A DNA stretch of 21,266 nt from Chloroflexia bacterium (GTDB taxonomy: Bacteria > Chloroflexota > Chloroflexia > Thermomicrobiales > JALYUS01). Below, piece by piece: positions 1-7,375 of this stretch. Location: NCBI GenBank assembly GCA_025928215.1, contig JAICJW010000016.1, forward strand, positions 1 to 21,266, in the 5' to 3' direction. Under the pieces are notes generated by a model, which had not been told where the DNA came from, did not search any database, and saw nothing but the letters and a program-made list of their open reading frames with translations. A program made the position numbers and the translations under genes. Numbering within the stretch: the first letter of the stretch is position 1; every line of letters starts with the position of its first letter.

Positions 1-17
1 GACGCAGTCCAAAACGT

Positions 18-1769
18 CTATCCCACTTTCGGGATCAGCCGCAGGCTGATACTGGCCCAACCAACGCTGCCGTCCGGCTTGCGGACGAAGATTACCGGCA
101 CGGACTGCGCGGGATTATCACCGATCACGAGCGCGAGATCTTCCTTGATGAAGGAGAGGTGGGCGCTCTGCGGCAGACTGTCCGGACTCTGAATATTCGG
201 CGTGATCAAATCGGTGCGCGTGCCCTTCTCAGTCGAGAGCGCCAATGCACCATTCTCGACACGCAATGTCGCTGTTCCACTCGGGACCGTATAGCGCCCA
301 GCGTACTCCATCAGTTTCGCTGTGGGCAGCGCCACGGTCGGCGGCAGACGCGCCGGCGCCGGTGAGGCGGCCGCAGTGGCCGGTATGGATGGCGCCCCGC
401 CGCCACCGAGATAGATCTGCAGTGCTTCGCCCAGCACCGATGACGCGGCGAGCGCGCCGCCCGGCTCCGCGTTCGCCAAGAGGACGAACGCGAACCCCTT
501 CTCCGGCACCATGACGAATTCGGCATGCTGTCCGAAGGTATCTCCGGGATGCGCGATGAGGCGCGTGTTCTGGATGTCTTGCACGAACCAGTTCAGGCCG
601 ATCTTGACGTTGTTCGTCGTATGCAGATCGTACGGTTGCGGCGTCTGCATCAGTTTCAGCGTTTCCGGTTTCAAGATCGACACACCGCCGACGGTGCCAT
701 CACCCATGTGGAAGCGGGCATAGCGGATCTGCGCGCGCGCGGTGGACCAAAGACCGCCTGCGGGGTCGACGTTACGCGCCAGAGCGAGTGGCGTCACCTC
801 TTTGATCGCGCCTCCTTCCACACCGTACCCGAGCGCGTGCGATTGCTTCAGTGCGTCATCTGTGAAGGTGGTGGGAGAAACGCCGAGCGGGTCGAGCACG
901 AGAGTCTGGATCGCCGCGCGGTAGGGCAAACCGGTCACCACCTCGAGCACGCGCCCCGCGACGATGAACCCGGAGTTGTTGTAGCTGAAATACTGCCCCA
1001 CGGGCGCGATCTGCGGGAAGGTGGGCAGCTTCTCCGCCAGATAGCGGGCGATGGCATCGTCACCATTCCCCGTATCGACGAATGCATCTCCCCACCACCC
1101 GCCGGTGTGCGTGAGCAGGTTCTTGACAGTCACCTGCGCCGCCGTGGCCTCGTCGGCGAGTTTGAGATCGGGCAGATAGGTGCGCACCGTCGCGTCGAGG
1201 GCGATCTTCCCCTGCTCCATCAGGCGCATCACCGCCGTCGCGGTATAGGTCTTGGTCAATGAGCCGATCTGAAAGAACGTCTCACCTGCCACCGCCTCCT
1301 TCGTCCCCACGTTCGCGACGCCGAAGTCCGCGTACTCCTCCCGTCCTCCACTGAGGATGCCGAGCGATGCCCCCGGCACCTTATTCGCCGCCAGGAGCGC
1401 CTGCACCTTCGCCGCCACCGCGCGGAACGGCGCCGATGCGTCCGGCGCGACCGTCACCGGAACGGCACTCGTCCCAACGGGTGTACCGGCCACTGATGGC
1501 CCCGTCGCTGGCGCTGGCGCACTCGCGGCGACGGGCGTCACAGCCGCGAGCGGAGTCGTCACCACGGAGGCCGTTGATGCGGTTGGTGACGCGGCGGATG
1601 TTGGAATCGCAGTTTGTGCGCTCGTCGTGGCTGATGCAGCGGTGGTTGGCGTTGCGGTGGATGAGCCACTACTACATGAGGAGAGTGCGGTGGAGGCCGC
1701 CGCTGCCGCTGCGTAAAGAAGGAAGCGCCGCCGTCCGAATCTGCCGGGGCGCTGTTGGGGAATGGTCAT
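18..1769 (-). CDS. Tat-exported lipoprotein serine hydrolase, beta-lactamase class C/PBP fold
   Basis: Predicted extracytoplasmic serine hydrolase of the beta-lactamase family (PF00144), 583 residues. The N-terminus has a twin-arginine motif (RRRFLL, residues 13-18), an Ala-rich hydrophobic segment and a lipobox ending at Cys32, so it should be exported folded and lipid-anchored. Residues 33-115 are a Ser/Thr/Ala/Pro-rich linker. The catalytic domain shows SLTK (nucleophile S170, K173), YNN (Y263) and HPG (H407-G409), which are the three motifs of the class C/esterase EstB group. About 100 further C-terminal residues resemble the small beta-barrel found after such domains. An in-frame ATG lies 19 codons upstream, but the ATG at 1769 is chosen because a G-rich Shine-Dalgarno stretch (GGGGGAAG) precedes it and the Tat signal follows at normal distance. 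Substrate unknown: an esterase or D-peptidase is as likely as a true beta-lactamase. Confidence 0.9.
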   Translation of the reverse strand: MTIPQQRPGRFGRRRFLLYAAAAAASTALSSCSSGSSTATPTTAASATTSAQTAIPTSAASPTASTASVVTTPLAAVTPVAASAPAPATGPSVAGTPVGTSAVPVTVAPDASAPFRAVAAKVQALLAANKVPGASLGILSGGREEYADFGVANVGTKEAVAGETFFQIGSLTKTYTATAVMRLMEQGKIALDATVRTYLPDLKLADEATAAQVTVKNLLTHTGGWWGDAFVDTGNGDDAIARYLAEKLPTFPQIAPVGQYFSYNNSGFIVAGRVLEVVTGLPYRAAIQTLVLDPLGVSPTTFTDDALKQSHALGYGVEGGAIKEVTPLALARNVDPAGGLWSTARAQIRYARFHMGDGTVGGVSILKPETLKLMQTPQPYDLHTTNNVKIGLNWFVQDIQNTRLIAHPGDTFGQHAEFVMVPEKGFAFVLLANAEPGGALAASSVLGEALQIYLGGGGAPSIPATAAASPAPARLPPTVALPTAKLMEYAGRYTVPSGTATLRVENGALALSTEKGTRTDLITPNIQSPDSLPQSAHLSFIKEDLALVIGDNPAQSVPVIFVRKPDGSVGWASISLRLIPKVG

Positions 1770-1782
1770 CTCGCTTCCCCCT

Positions 1783-1896
1783 TCATCTTCGCGGCGTGCG
1801 ATCGCTGCGCGGACCCATCGTGGCAAAGATCGGGGAGTGCAGTAACTCCTGGGCGAGCGGGTCGTTCAGGACTTGGATGACGTTTTGGTGCTGCAT
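1783..1896 (-). pseudogene. Possible truncated 5' end of a PNPOx-like (flavin/pyridoxamine oxidase-fold) gene
   Basis: A 37-codon reading frame starts at an ATG preceded by AGAGGAA at good spacing. It encodes VLNDPLAQELLHSPI, which resembles the opening helix of small PNPOx-like split-barrel proteins (typically LNDP.AQELL.SPIPARLAYVG.DGTPRV). After SPI the similarity fades (FATMGPRSDRTPRR) and the frame stops 13 nt before the hydrolase start. A complete protein of this family is about 130-150 residues, so this would be a start region whose body was deleted. The functional-looking ribosome site and the TATAAT upstream suggest the leader still drives the hydrolase downstream. The family call rests on recalled similarity over about 20 residues; an unrelated short leader peptide is possible. 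Confidence 0.4.
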
Positions 1897-1998
1897 CAGA
1901 TATTCCTCTTTCCAACAAACAGTGCGTGACTGCTGGCTGCGATCACGCTCCGTGGATCGCTGGCGAAATCCTTTTCCTTGCGCGTCGTCTCGCCGGTG

Positions 1999-2027
1999 AT
2001 TATATAACCATTGCTGCTGCCGACTCG
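1999..2027 (-). promoter_or_regulatory. Candidate promoter for the PNPOx remnant and hydrolase
   Basis: A perfect TATAAT (complement of 1999-2004) sits about 100 nt upstream of the PNPOx-like start on the minus strand. The hexamer 17 nt further upstream (CGAGTC) is a poor -35, so activation or a weak basal promoter is implied. The AT-rich patch stands out from the GC-rich surroundings. Confidence 0.35.
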
Positions 2028-2093
2028 ACACCGACAGCATCGAGACGCCTCATGTTTTCCTCAATCACTATCACCAATGGTTACCTATCACCA
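2005..2093. repeat. Short inverted and direct repeats, possible operator
   Basis: TAACCATTG (2005-2013) and CAATGGTTA (2075-2083) are perfect 9-bp complements 61 bp apart. The unit TATCACCA occurs twice (2069-2076 and 2086-2093), each time followed by ATGG or TTG. They lie just upstream of the minus-strand TATAAT, so they could bind a regulator of the hydrolase transcript. No regulator gene is adjacent. Confidence 0.35.
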
Positions 2094-2555
2094 TTGCCTC
2101 TTGACGTGGAGGGAACGCGCGAACGGTATGCTGCGATGGTATCAGAAAGCCGCATCCGGGGTGCTTCCATATAGTAGAGTACGCGATTGCGACACGTGCT
2201 GCCCACGCGGCCGCCGAGGCGACAGAGTTCTGAGACCGTAGGGAGGCACGACAGCGCGACTGCGATGCCGCTGATCGGGTGCTCGGATTCTTGCCACACC
2301 AGAGTGCCAATATCCGTGCAGTCTCATGTAAGTCAGCCCCCTTCCCCGTCACCCTAACATACAGACGCAGTTCAGTCCCGTGATGGTCACGCAAACACGC
2401 ATTATCGTGAGCATTATTGGTCGCGATGTCGCGGCGTCGTGTGGCGTCGCACGCTCTATCGTAACCCCTACTGCGGCGGCGTCGCGACGTCAGGCGACGG
2501 TACTCGAGGCATAATACAGGCACAGTTTCATATCGGAGGGGTTGTGGCACTCCAC

Positions 2556-2588
2556 ACCGGCGGGCTCTTTCCCCGCCGGTTTTCCCTT
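2556..2588 (+). terminator. Terminator-like hairpin
   Basis: ACCGGCGGG (2556-2564) and CCCGCCGGT (2572-2580) form a perfect 9-bp stem with a 7-nt loop, followed by TTTCCCTT. The weak T-tract faces the plus strand. No plus-strand gene precedes it, so it may end a short non-coding RNA or be a relic. The CATAAT at 2510-2515 is the only nearby -10-like element. Confidence 0.45.
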
Positions 2589-2691
2589 ATATCCGTGTCA
2601 TGAAAGCCGCCCCGATATCAACGTCCCATCGCTTACAGTCGTCGCTGATTTTTGAAACAATCAACCCATGCTGTGACCACTCAACGTACCG

Positions 2692-3612
2692 TCACCGGTC
2701 CCAGCGGAGGATCAGTGGGTCGAGGCGGCGCGCCAACTCAACCAGGCCAGTGCGGATCGCGGGAGGCAGCGGTGTGATCGGGTGGCGCACCGCCTCACTG
2801 GCGATGACACCGCCCTCATGCATCAGCACTTTCGTCGCCCGCAGTCCGCATTGTTTATTCTCATAGTTAATGAGCGGCAGCCATCGCTCGTAGAGCGCAA
2901 TCGCCCCCTCCCGTCCGCCGGCACGATACTGGTCCATCACCTGACGCAGGATATCGGGGATCAGGCTCGACGGCATCGTGCCCGTGGCGCCGGCGTCGAG
3001 GTCGGGGATGAGCGTGATACTCTCCTCGCCATCGAATGGTCCCGGCAGCGCGTCCCCGGCCAGCCGGATCACCTCGCGCAGTTTGGCCGCCGCGCCGGGC
3101 ATCTCGATCTTCGCGTATTGTACCTGCGGGATCGCCGCCGCGAGTTGGGCGAGGAAGGCGGCGGAGAGCGTCACGCCGCTGAGTGGCGCGTCCTGGATCA
3201 TGATCGGGATCTCCACCGCCTCCGCGACGGCCTGGAAATAGCCGGCGACGCCCGCCTCATCGGCGCGCAGTGAGGTGCCATGATAAGGCGGCATGAGCAT
3301 CACCATCGCGGCCCCCGCCGCCTGCGCGTCGTGGCTCCGCGCCGCCGCAACCCGCGAACTGAAATGGCTGGTCGTGACGATCACCGGAACGCGCCCAGCT
3401 ACTTGCTCGATACAGAGGCGCATCAGCCGGTCCCGCTCATCATCCGTAAGGGAAAACTGCTCGGAGTAGTTCGCGAGGATGCAGATCCCGTTCACGCCGG
3501 CATCGACCATGAAGTCAATGACGCGCCGTTGACTCGCTAAATCAATCGCGCCCTGATCATCGAACGCCGTTGGCGCGATTGGGAAGACGCCCGCATAGAC
3601 CATTTGCGTCAT
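2692..3612 (-). CDS. L-2-keto-3-deoxyarabonate dehydratase-like protein (DHDPS family)
   Basis: Class I aldolase-fold enzyme, 306 residues, normal for the DapA/NAL superfamily. It probably dehydrates a 2-keto-3-deoxy-L-pentonate to alpha-ketoglutarate semialdehyde (EC 4.2.1.43) through a Schiff base on K168 (YAKIEMPG). The segment ILANYSEQ (45-52) replaces the GTTGE motif of true dihydrodipicolinate synthases, and IQDAP (139-143) replaces the usual Tyr-Asn. Together with VTTSH, MPPYHG and DGEES these match, as I recall it, the L-KDA dehydratase of Azospirillum brasilense. ATG at 3612 is preceded by GAGGAAA at 8 nt. It lies 36 bp downstream of the enolase-superfamily gene on the same strand, so a shared transcript from the divergent region near 4810-4990 is likely. 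A dehydratase for another 2-keto-3-deoxy acid, or an aldolase, remains possible. Confidence 0.85.
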   Translation of the reverse strand: MTQMVYAGVFPIAPTAFDDQGAIDLASQRRVIDFMVDAGVNGICILANYSEQFSLTDDERDRLMRLCIEQVAGRVPVIVTTSHFSSRVAAARSHDAQAAGAAMVMLMPPYHGTSLRADEAGVAGYFQAVAEAVEIPIMIQDAPLSGVTLSAAFLAQLAAAIPQVQYAKIEMPGAAAKLREVIRLAGDALPGPFDGEESITLIPDLDAGATGTMPSSLIPDILRQVMDQYRAGGREGAIALYERWLPLINYENKQCGLRATKVLMHEGGVIASEAVRHPITPLPPAIRTGLVELARRLDPLILRWDR

Positions 3613-3648
3613 TGTTATTTCCTCACTGCGACGTTCGTTTCCGTCCGC

Positions 3649-4809
3649 TTACCAATCCGCAACGGCGCCATCCGGGTGGAAGTAGCGCAATACTTCCTCC
3701 TGCTGGAATGGATGCTTCATTGCCTCCGCCTCGTTGACCGCGACGCCGAGTCCCAGACCGTCCGGTAGCGCGACGGAGCCGCCCTCGATCCGCATCGGAT
3801 TGATGAGTACATCGTCGCGCCACGGCACGTCCGCGCGGAAGGATTCCTGGATGACCCAGTTCGGTGTCGCGGCGGCAAAGTGGATAGCGGCGGCGGTTGC
3901 CAGCGGGCCGAGCGGATTGTGCGGCGCGACACTCATGAAGTACGTCTCCGCCATCGCGGCGATCTTCCGTGTCTCCCACAGGCCGCCGGTATGGCAGATG
4001 TCCGGCTGAATGACGGCGACCGCGCGCTGCTCGAAGACCTCGCGGAAGCCCGCGCGCCCGATCAGCCGCTCGCCCGTGGCGAGGGGAATTGATGTCGCGC
4101 GCGCAACCTGCGCCATCCCCTCGATGTTCTCAGGCGGGCAAACTTCCTCGATGAAGAAGGGGCGGAATGGCTCCAGCACATTCGCATACTGGATCGCTAC
4201 CTCAGGCCATGTGCGGCCGTGAAAGTCCACCATGATATCGACGTCCGGCCCGACCGCCTCGCGCACCGCCTGCATCACGCGCTCGGCGCGACGGAGCGGC
4301 TTCGTCCCTTCCAGCGGTTCGCTGCGTGGCACGGCGAGGATCTTCACGGCTGTGTAGCCCGCCGCAATGGACTCGCGCGCCCGCTCCGCCATCTGCTCCG
4401 GTTGGTCGTCCAGATAGAGGCTCGTCATCTCGCCGCCGCCGAGGTGGTCGTACATGCGAATTCGGTCCCGCACTGCGCCGCCGAGCAGTTGATAGACCGG
4501 CACGCCGAGCGCCTTGCCGGAGATGTCCCATAGTGCTTGCTCGATGCCGGAGAGCGCGCTCATCCCGACGACACCGAGCCGGAAAAATCCTTGCCGGTTC
4601 ATGATCTGATAGAGGTGCTCGATGCGGCGCGGGTCCTGCCCGATGATGAGCGGCGTGAGATCTTCGACGCAGCCGACGACGCCCCGCGTCTTCCATTCGA
4701 GCGACGCCTCACCCCAGCCGGTAAGCCCCTCATCCGTCTCGACCTTGACAAAAACCCAGTTTCGCATGCGCGCATTCACCACAATCGTGCCTATGTTCGT
4801 GATCTTCAC
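3649..4809 (-). CDS. Enolase-superfamily sugar-acid dehydratase, galactonate dehydratase-like
   Basis: Mandelate racemase-subgroup enzyme, 386 residues from the GTG at 4809. This start is preferred over the ATG at 4851 because GGAGG sits 5 nt upstream of GTG, whereas the ATG has no ribosome site. Residues 1-115 form the capping domain and the rest the barrel. Metal ligands are D195, E221 and E247; the general-acid/base set is H197 (DFHG) and the D270/H297 dyad (QPDICHTGG, APHNPLGP), with E322 (IQES). Lys-x-Lys of true racemases is absent (VKIL), which fits a dehydratase of the DgoD type that removes water from an aldonate to give a 2-keto-3-deoxy acid. It is the first gene of the leftward unit, followed by the keto-deoxy-acid dehydratase, so a pentonate such as L-arabinonate or L-lyxonate is a reasonable substrate guess; motifs alone do not settle it. 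Confidence 0.9.
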   Translation of the reverse strand: MKITNIGTIVVNARMRNWVFVKVETDEGLTGWGEASLEWKTRGVVGCVEDLTPLIIGQDPRRIEHLYQIMNRQGFFRLGVVGMSALSGIEQALWDISGKALGVPVYQLLGGAVRDRIRMYDHLGGGEMTSLYLDDQPEQMAERARESIAAGYTAVKILAVPRSEPLEGTKPLRRAERVMQAVREAVGPDVDIMVDFHGRTWPEVAIQYANVLEPFRPFFIEEVCPPENIEGMAQVARATSIPLATGERLIGRAGFREVFEQRAVAVIQPDICHTGGLWETRKIAAMAETYFMSVAPHNPLGPLATAAAIHFAAATPNWVIQESFRADVPWRDDVLINPMRIEGGSVALPDGLGLGVAVNEAEAMKHPFQQEEVLRYFHPDGAVADW

Positions 4810-4832
4810 GGGTTCCTCCGTGCGTACACCGG

Positions 4833-4838
4833 AATATA
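4833..4838 (-). promoter_or_regulatory. Weak candidate -10 for the leftward enolase/KDA dehydratase unit
   Basis: TATATT on the minus strand (complement of 4833-4838) lies 24 nt upstream of the GTG start. There is no recognisable -35 at 16-18 nt. If used, the leader would be very short but would still include the GGAGG. Confidence 0.25.
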
Positions 4839-4901
4839 ACTCGCCAATCATGCTGGCGCGATGTAGTCCGGCGACCGCGAGTTTTCAGTGTACCCGGCCA
4901 A

Positions 4902-4945
4902 ACTCATCTAATGAGTGTTGACATTCCCGGAACTCATTGTATCAT
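4902..4945 (+). promoter_or_regulatory. Divergent control region: palindromic operator and sigma-70 promoter for the GntR operon
   Basis: A perfect inverted repeat ACTCAT-CTA-ATGAGT (4902-4916) ends one base before a consensus -35 TTGACA (4918-4923). A good -10, TATCAT (4940-4945), follows at 16 nt. A further half-site AACTCAT (4931-4937) lies inside the spacer. This arrangement suits repression or autoregulation by the adjacent GntR protein and could also control the leftward genes. The palindrome does not match the usual FadR-type TGGT-N3-ACCA consensus, so assignment to this regulator is inference. Confidence 0.7.
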
Positions 4946-4993
4946 CGTATCTTGGTTCCGCCGGAAGACAAGGTGTAAGGTTTAGGGAATTGC

Positions 4994-5779
4994 ATGGCTT
5001 ACCTCACCAGACAGGTCTATACGGCCGTCGTGGAGGCGATCAAGGAGCGGATCGCCTCCGGCGACTTGTTGATCGGTCAGCGCCTGCCGAGTATCCAGCA
5101 GTTGGCGCAGGAGTGTGGGGTCAGCACCGGCTCTGTCCGAGAGGCGGCGCGGGTGCTTGAGGCGCAAGGGATAATCCGAATTGCCCATGGGCGCGGCATG
5201 TTCGTCACCACGGACGCCGATACGCGGCGCGATCCCTACGAGCATTTCCAGCATGTCGGTACCGGGCCATTCCTCGCTGTATTCGAGGCACGCCGGGTGC
5301 TGGAGCCCGAACTGGCGGTTTTCGCGGCAGAGCGTGCAACGGCGGCGGATATTGCGGCGATTCACGACCTCGCCGCGGCGATGGAGCAGGCCGTAGAGGC
5401 AGGTGAGCCGGTAATCGAGAAGGATGTGCAGTTTCATCGTCAGATCGCGCTCGCGGCGAAGAATCCGATCCTCGCGCGGATGATGGATGGCATCAACGAC
5501 TTGCTCGTCGAGGGGCGCAAGCTGACGGCGCAGCAGCCGGAGTCAATCCAGCGCGCGACGCGGTATCATACGCTGATCGCCGACGCAGTTGCTGACCATA
5601 ATCCGCTCCAGGCGCGCCTGCTCATGCTTGCCCACGTCAACGACGCTATTGACATCGCGATTCGCCTCACGACACACGATCGTCGGCAGTCGGGGACACG
5701 TACGGAGGCGCTTACTGCCTGGCGCGGTCAGGATCGCCGGGCCGTCGCAATGGAACCGAAGCGTGGGGAGGTCGTGTAG
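4994..5779 (+). CDS. GntR-family transcriptional regulator, FadR/FCD subfamily
   Basis: 261-residue DNA-binding regulator. Residues 5-72 are a winged helix-turn-helix typical of GntR proteins (IASGDLLIGQRLPS, then GVSTGSVREAARVLEAQGII and the wing HGRGMF). Residues 95-225 form an all-helical FCD ligand domain. Its probable metal/ligand residues are D144 and H148 (KDVQFH), H192 (RYHTLI) and H214 (LAHVND), the Asp/His set of FadR proteins that bind carboxylated effectors, which fits sensing of a sugar-acid intermediate. It is the first gene of the rightward operon, 28 bp before the binding-protein gene, and is divergent from the enolase/KDA dehydratase pair. The palindrome at 4902-4916 is its likely operator. 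The last 30 residues are basic and look disordered. Confidence 0.93.
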   Translation: MAYLTRQVYTAVVEAIKERIASGDLLIGQRLPSIQQLAQECGVSTGSVREAARVLEAQGIIRIAHGRGMFVTTDADTRRDPYEHFQHVGTGPFLAVFEARRVLEPELAVFAAERATAADIAAIHDLAAAMEQAVEAGEPVIEKDVQFHRQIALAAKNPILARMMDGINDLLVEGRKLTAQQPESIQRATRYHTLIADAVADHNPLQARLLMLAHVNDAIDIAIRLTTHDRRQSGTRTEALTAWRGQDRRAVAMEPKRGEVV

Positions 5780-5807
5780 CCTCTCCTCGCCACTAGGAGG
5801 TCGCGCA

Positions 5808-7241
5808 ATGTCACGATTGTCACCGTTCAACACAGCCGCCGAGCGACGACCGACGCCGCTTTCCCGCCGCTCCTTCCTCGGCGGTATCGCCGCGACGGCC
5901 GCCGGCGCGATCCTCGCGGCATGTGGTGGATCGAGCGCGACGGAGGCCCCGAAGAGTGCGACGGCGAGCGCTCCGACAACCGCGACGGGTGCATCAGTCG
6001 TGCCCGCTGCGACGACAGGAGCAGCCGTGACGAGCGCCCCCGCGCAGGCGGCGAAGAACGCCACGACGATCAAGTACATGAGTTGGTGGTGGGCGGAGAC
6101 GGGCCGAAACACCGCTTGGCGCAACCTCGTGGCGAAGTTCCACGCGTCGCAGAACGATATCCGCATTCAGGAGGTCGGCTTCCCCTTTTCCGAGTGGTCG
6201 CAGCAGATCACCACGCAGCTCGCGGGCGGCGGCCTTGACGCCGATTGCCTCTCCTACGCCGATGACCTCGCGCCCCGGCTCATCAAGGGCAACTATCTCG
6301 AGCCGATTGACGATGTGGTCGCGAAGCTGGGGATCGGCGACAAGCTGGACAAGGGGCTGTACCAACCCGCGACTGCAAACGGTAAACTCTACGGCCTGCT
6401 CGGGGTCAACGTCCCCTATGCGGTCATTTACAACACAGATCTCTACGCCCAGAATGGCATCACCAAGCCGCCGAGCACCATTGACGAGACCTTCGCCTCT
6501 GCCAAACAATTGACGAAGCGGCCGGATCTCTTTGGCTGGGCAGGCCGGAACACGGTACAGGAACAGAACGGCTGGTTCACGGACATTTCTCACTGGGTAC
6601 TCGCCTATGATGGTGTCTGGGTGCAGGACAAGAAGCCGATGGTGACGCAAGCGCCGGTGATCAACGCGATTAAGGCATACAAGCGACTCTACGATGAGGC
6701 GATGCCACAGGGCGCGGACGCTTCAACCTACCGACGGCTTGCCTGGGAGGGGAAAGTCGCCCAGTATCTCGACAACTCCGCGAACATCAATATCCTCAAG
6801 ACGGGCAATCCGGCGATCTATCCAAAGATCCTCACCGCGGCGCCGCCCTGGCCGAACAAGAAGTCTATCGCGTCTCCCAGCTATCTCGGCGTTTACGCGA
6901 AATCCTCAAAGAAGGACGCGACAAAGACCTGGATGGAGTTCGTCTACAAACCAGAGAACTACACGCAACTGATGAAGGACGCGCTCGACATCTACCCAGC
7001 GTACGACGGTGCGCTGAATGACCCGAGCTACCTTAAGGGCTTGCCGTGGTCCACCGGATTTCTGGAGGCCAAGGGCATCTCACTCCTCTCGATGCTCTCG
7101 GGTTTGGAGAACAACCTGGCCGAGGCACGGCAGATCATCATAAGCAAGATTTCGGAGGTGCTCACGACGGGGAGCACACCCGAGCAGGCGATGGGCGACG
7201 CGCAGAAGTCCCTACAGGACCTTGCGAGCCGCGTCGGCTGA
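5808..7241 (+). CDS. ABC transporter sugar-binding lipoprotein (Tat-exported)
   Basis: Solute-binding protein of the sugar family 1 type (SBP_bac_1), 477 residues. Start chosen at ATG 5808, which has AGGAGG seven nt upstream; the longer in-frame reading has no signal peptide at its end. The twin-arginine motif SRRSFL (19-24) is followed by a hydrophobic stretch and lipobox LAAC with Cys39, then an Ala/Thr linker to about residue 80. The mature domain starts at TIKYMSWWW and shows the usual family features (GGLDADCLSYADDLAPRL, YGLLGVNVPYAVIYNTDLY). It should capture the substrate outside the membrane and hand it to the two permeases encoded downstream. Being co-transcribed with a carboxylate-sensing regulator and sugar-acid enzymes, it may bind an aldonate or an oligosaccharide; the ligand cannot be read from sequence. 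Confidence 0.93.
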   Translation: MSRLSPFNTAAERRPTPLSRRSFLGGIAATAAGAILAACGGSSATEAPKSATASAPTTATGASVVPAATTGAAVTSAPAQAAKNATTIKYMSWWWAETGRNTAWRNLVAKFHASQNDIRIQEVGFPFSEWSQQITTQLAGGGLDADCLSYADDLAPRLIKGNYLEPIDDVVAKLGIGDKLDKGLYQPATANGKLYGLLGVNVPYAVIYNTDLYAQNGITKPPSTIDETFASAKQLTKRPDLFGWAGRNTVQEQNGWFTDISHWVLAYDGVWVQDKKPMVTQAPVINAIKAYKRLYDEAMPQGADASTYRRLAWEGKVAQYLDNSANINILKTGNPAIYPKILTAAPPWPNKKSIASPSYLGVYAKSSKKDATKTWMEFVYKPENYTQLMKDALDIYPAYDGALNDPSYLKGLPWSTGFLEAKGISLLSMLSGLENNLAEARQIIISKISEVLTTGSTPEQAMGDAQKSLQDLASRVG

Positions 7242-7290
7242 GTGCCCAGCGGGTTCAGCCTGGCGGGCAAGTCTCGCGCACATTCACTCT

Positions 7291-7317
7291 CCTCCCCATT
7301 GCCAAACAATGGGGAGG
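7291..7317. repeat. REP-like GC-rich hairpin between binding protein and permease genes
   Basis: CCTCCCCATTG (7291-7301) and CAATGGGGAGG (7307-7317) form a perfect 11-bp stem with a 5-nt loop, flanked on the right by GGGTGGGGGT. There is no T-tract. The position, between a highly expressed binding protein and its permeases, is typical for a stem-loop that stabilises the upstream message. The composition also resembles widespread CCCTCTCCC/GGGAGAGGG intergenic palindromes. Confidence 0.65.
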
Positions 7318-7375
7318 GGTGGGGGTAAGAATCGCGGTGGCGCATACCCTTCCGAAGAATGAGAGGGCTGGTCGC

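Larger units (their letters stand above)
1897..2691. other. Gene-poor intergenic region
   Basis: About 795 bp with no convincing gene: reading frames here have no recognisable domain, no good ribosome site and unbiased composition. It contains a TATAAT-type promoter at 1999, a 9-bp inverted repeat (TAACCATTG at 2005-2013, CAATGGTTA at 2075-2083), repeated TATCACCA units at 2069-2093, several GGCGTCG repeats around 2431-2500 and a terminator-like hairpin at 2556-2580. Confidence 0.6.

Noticed and set aside
2101..2132. TTGACG...TATGCT as a plus-strand promoter
   Set aside because: The spacing is 20 nt and no plus-strand gene follows.
4807..4851. ATG at 4851 as the start of the first enolase-superfamily gene
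   Set aside because: No ribosome site precedes it, whereas the GTG at 4809 has GGAGG at 5 nt and begins where the family normally starts.
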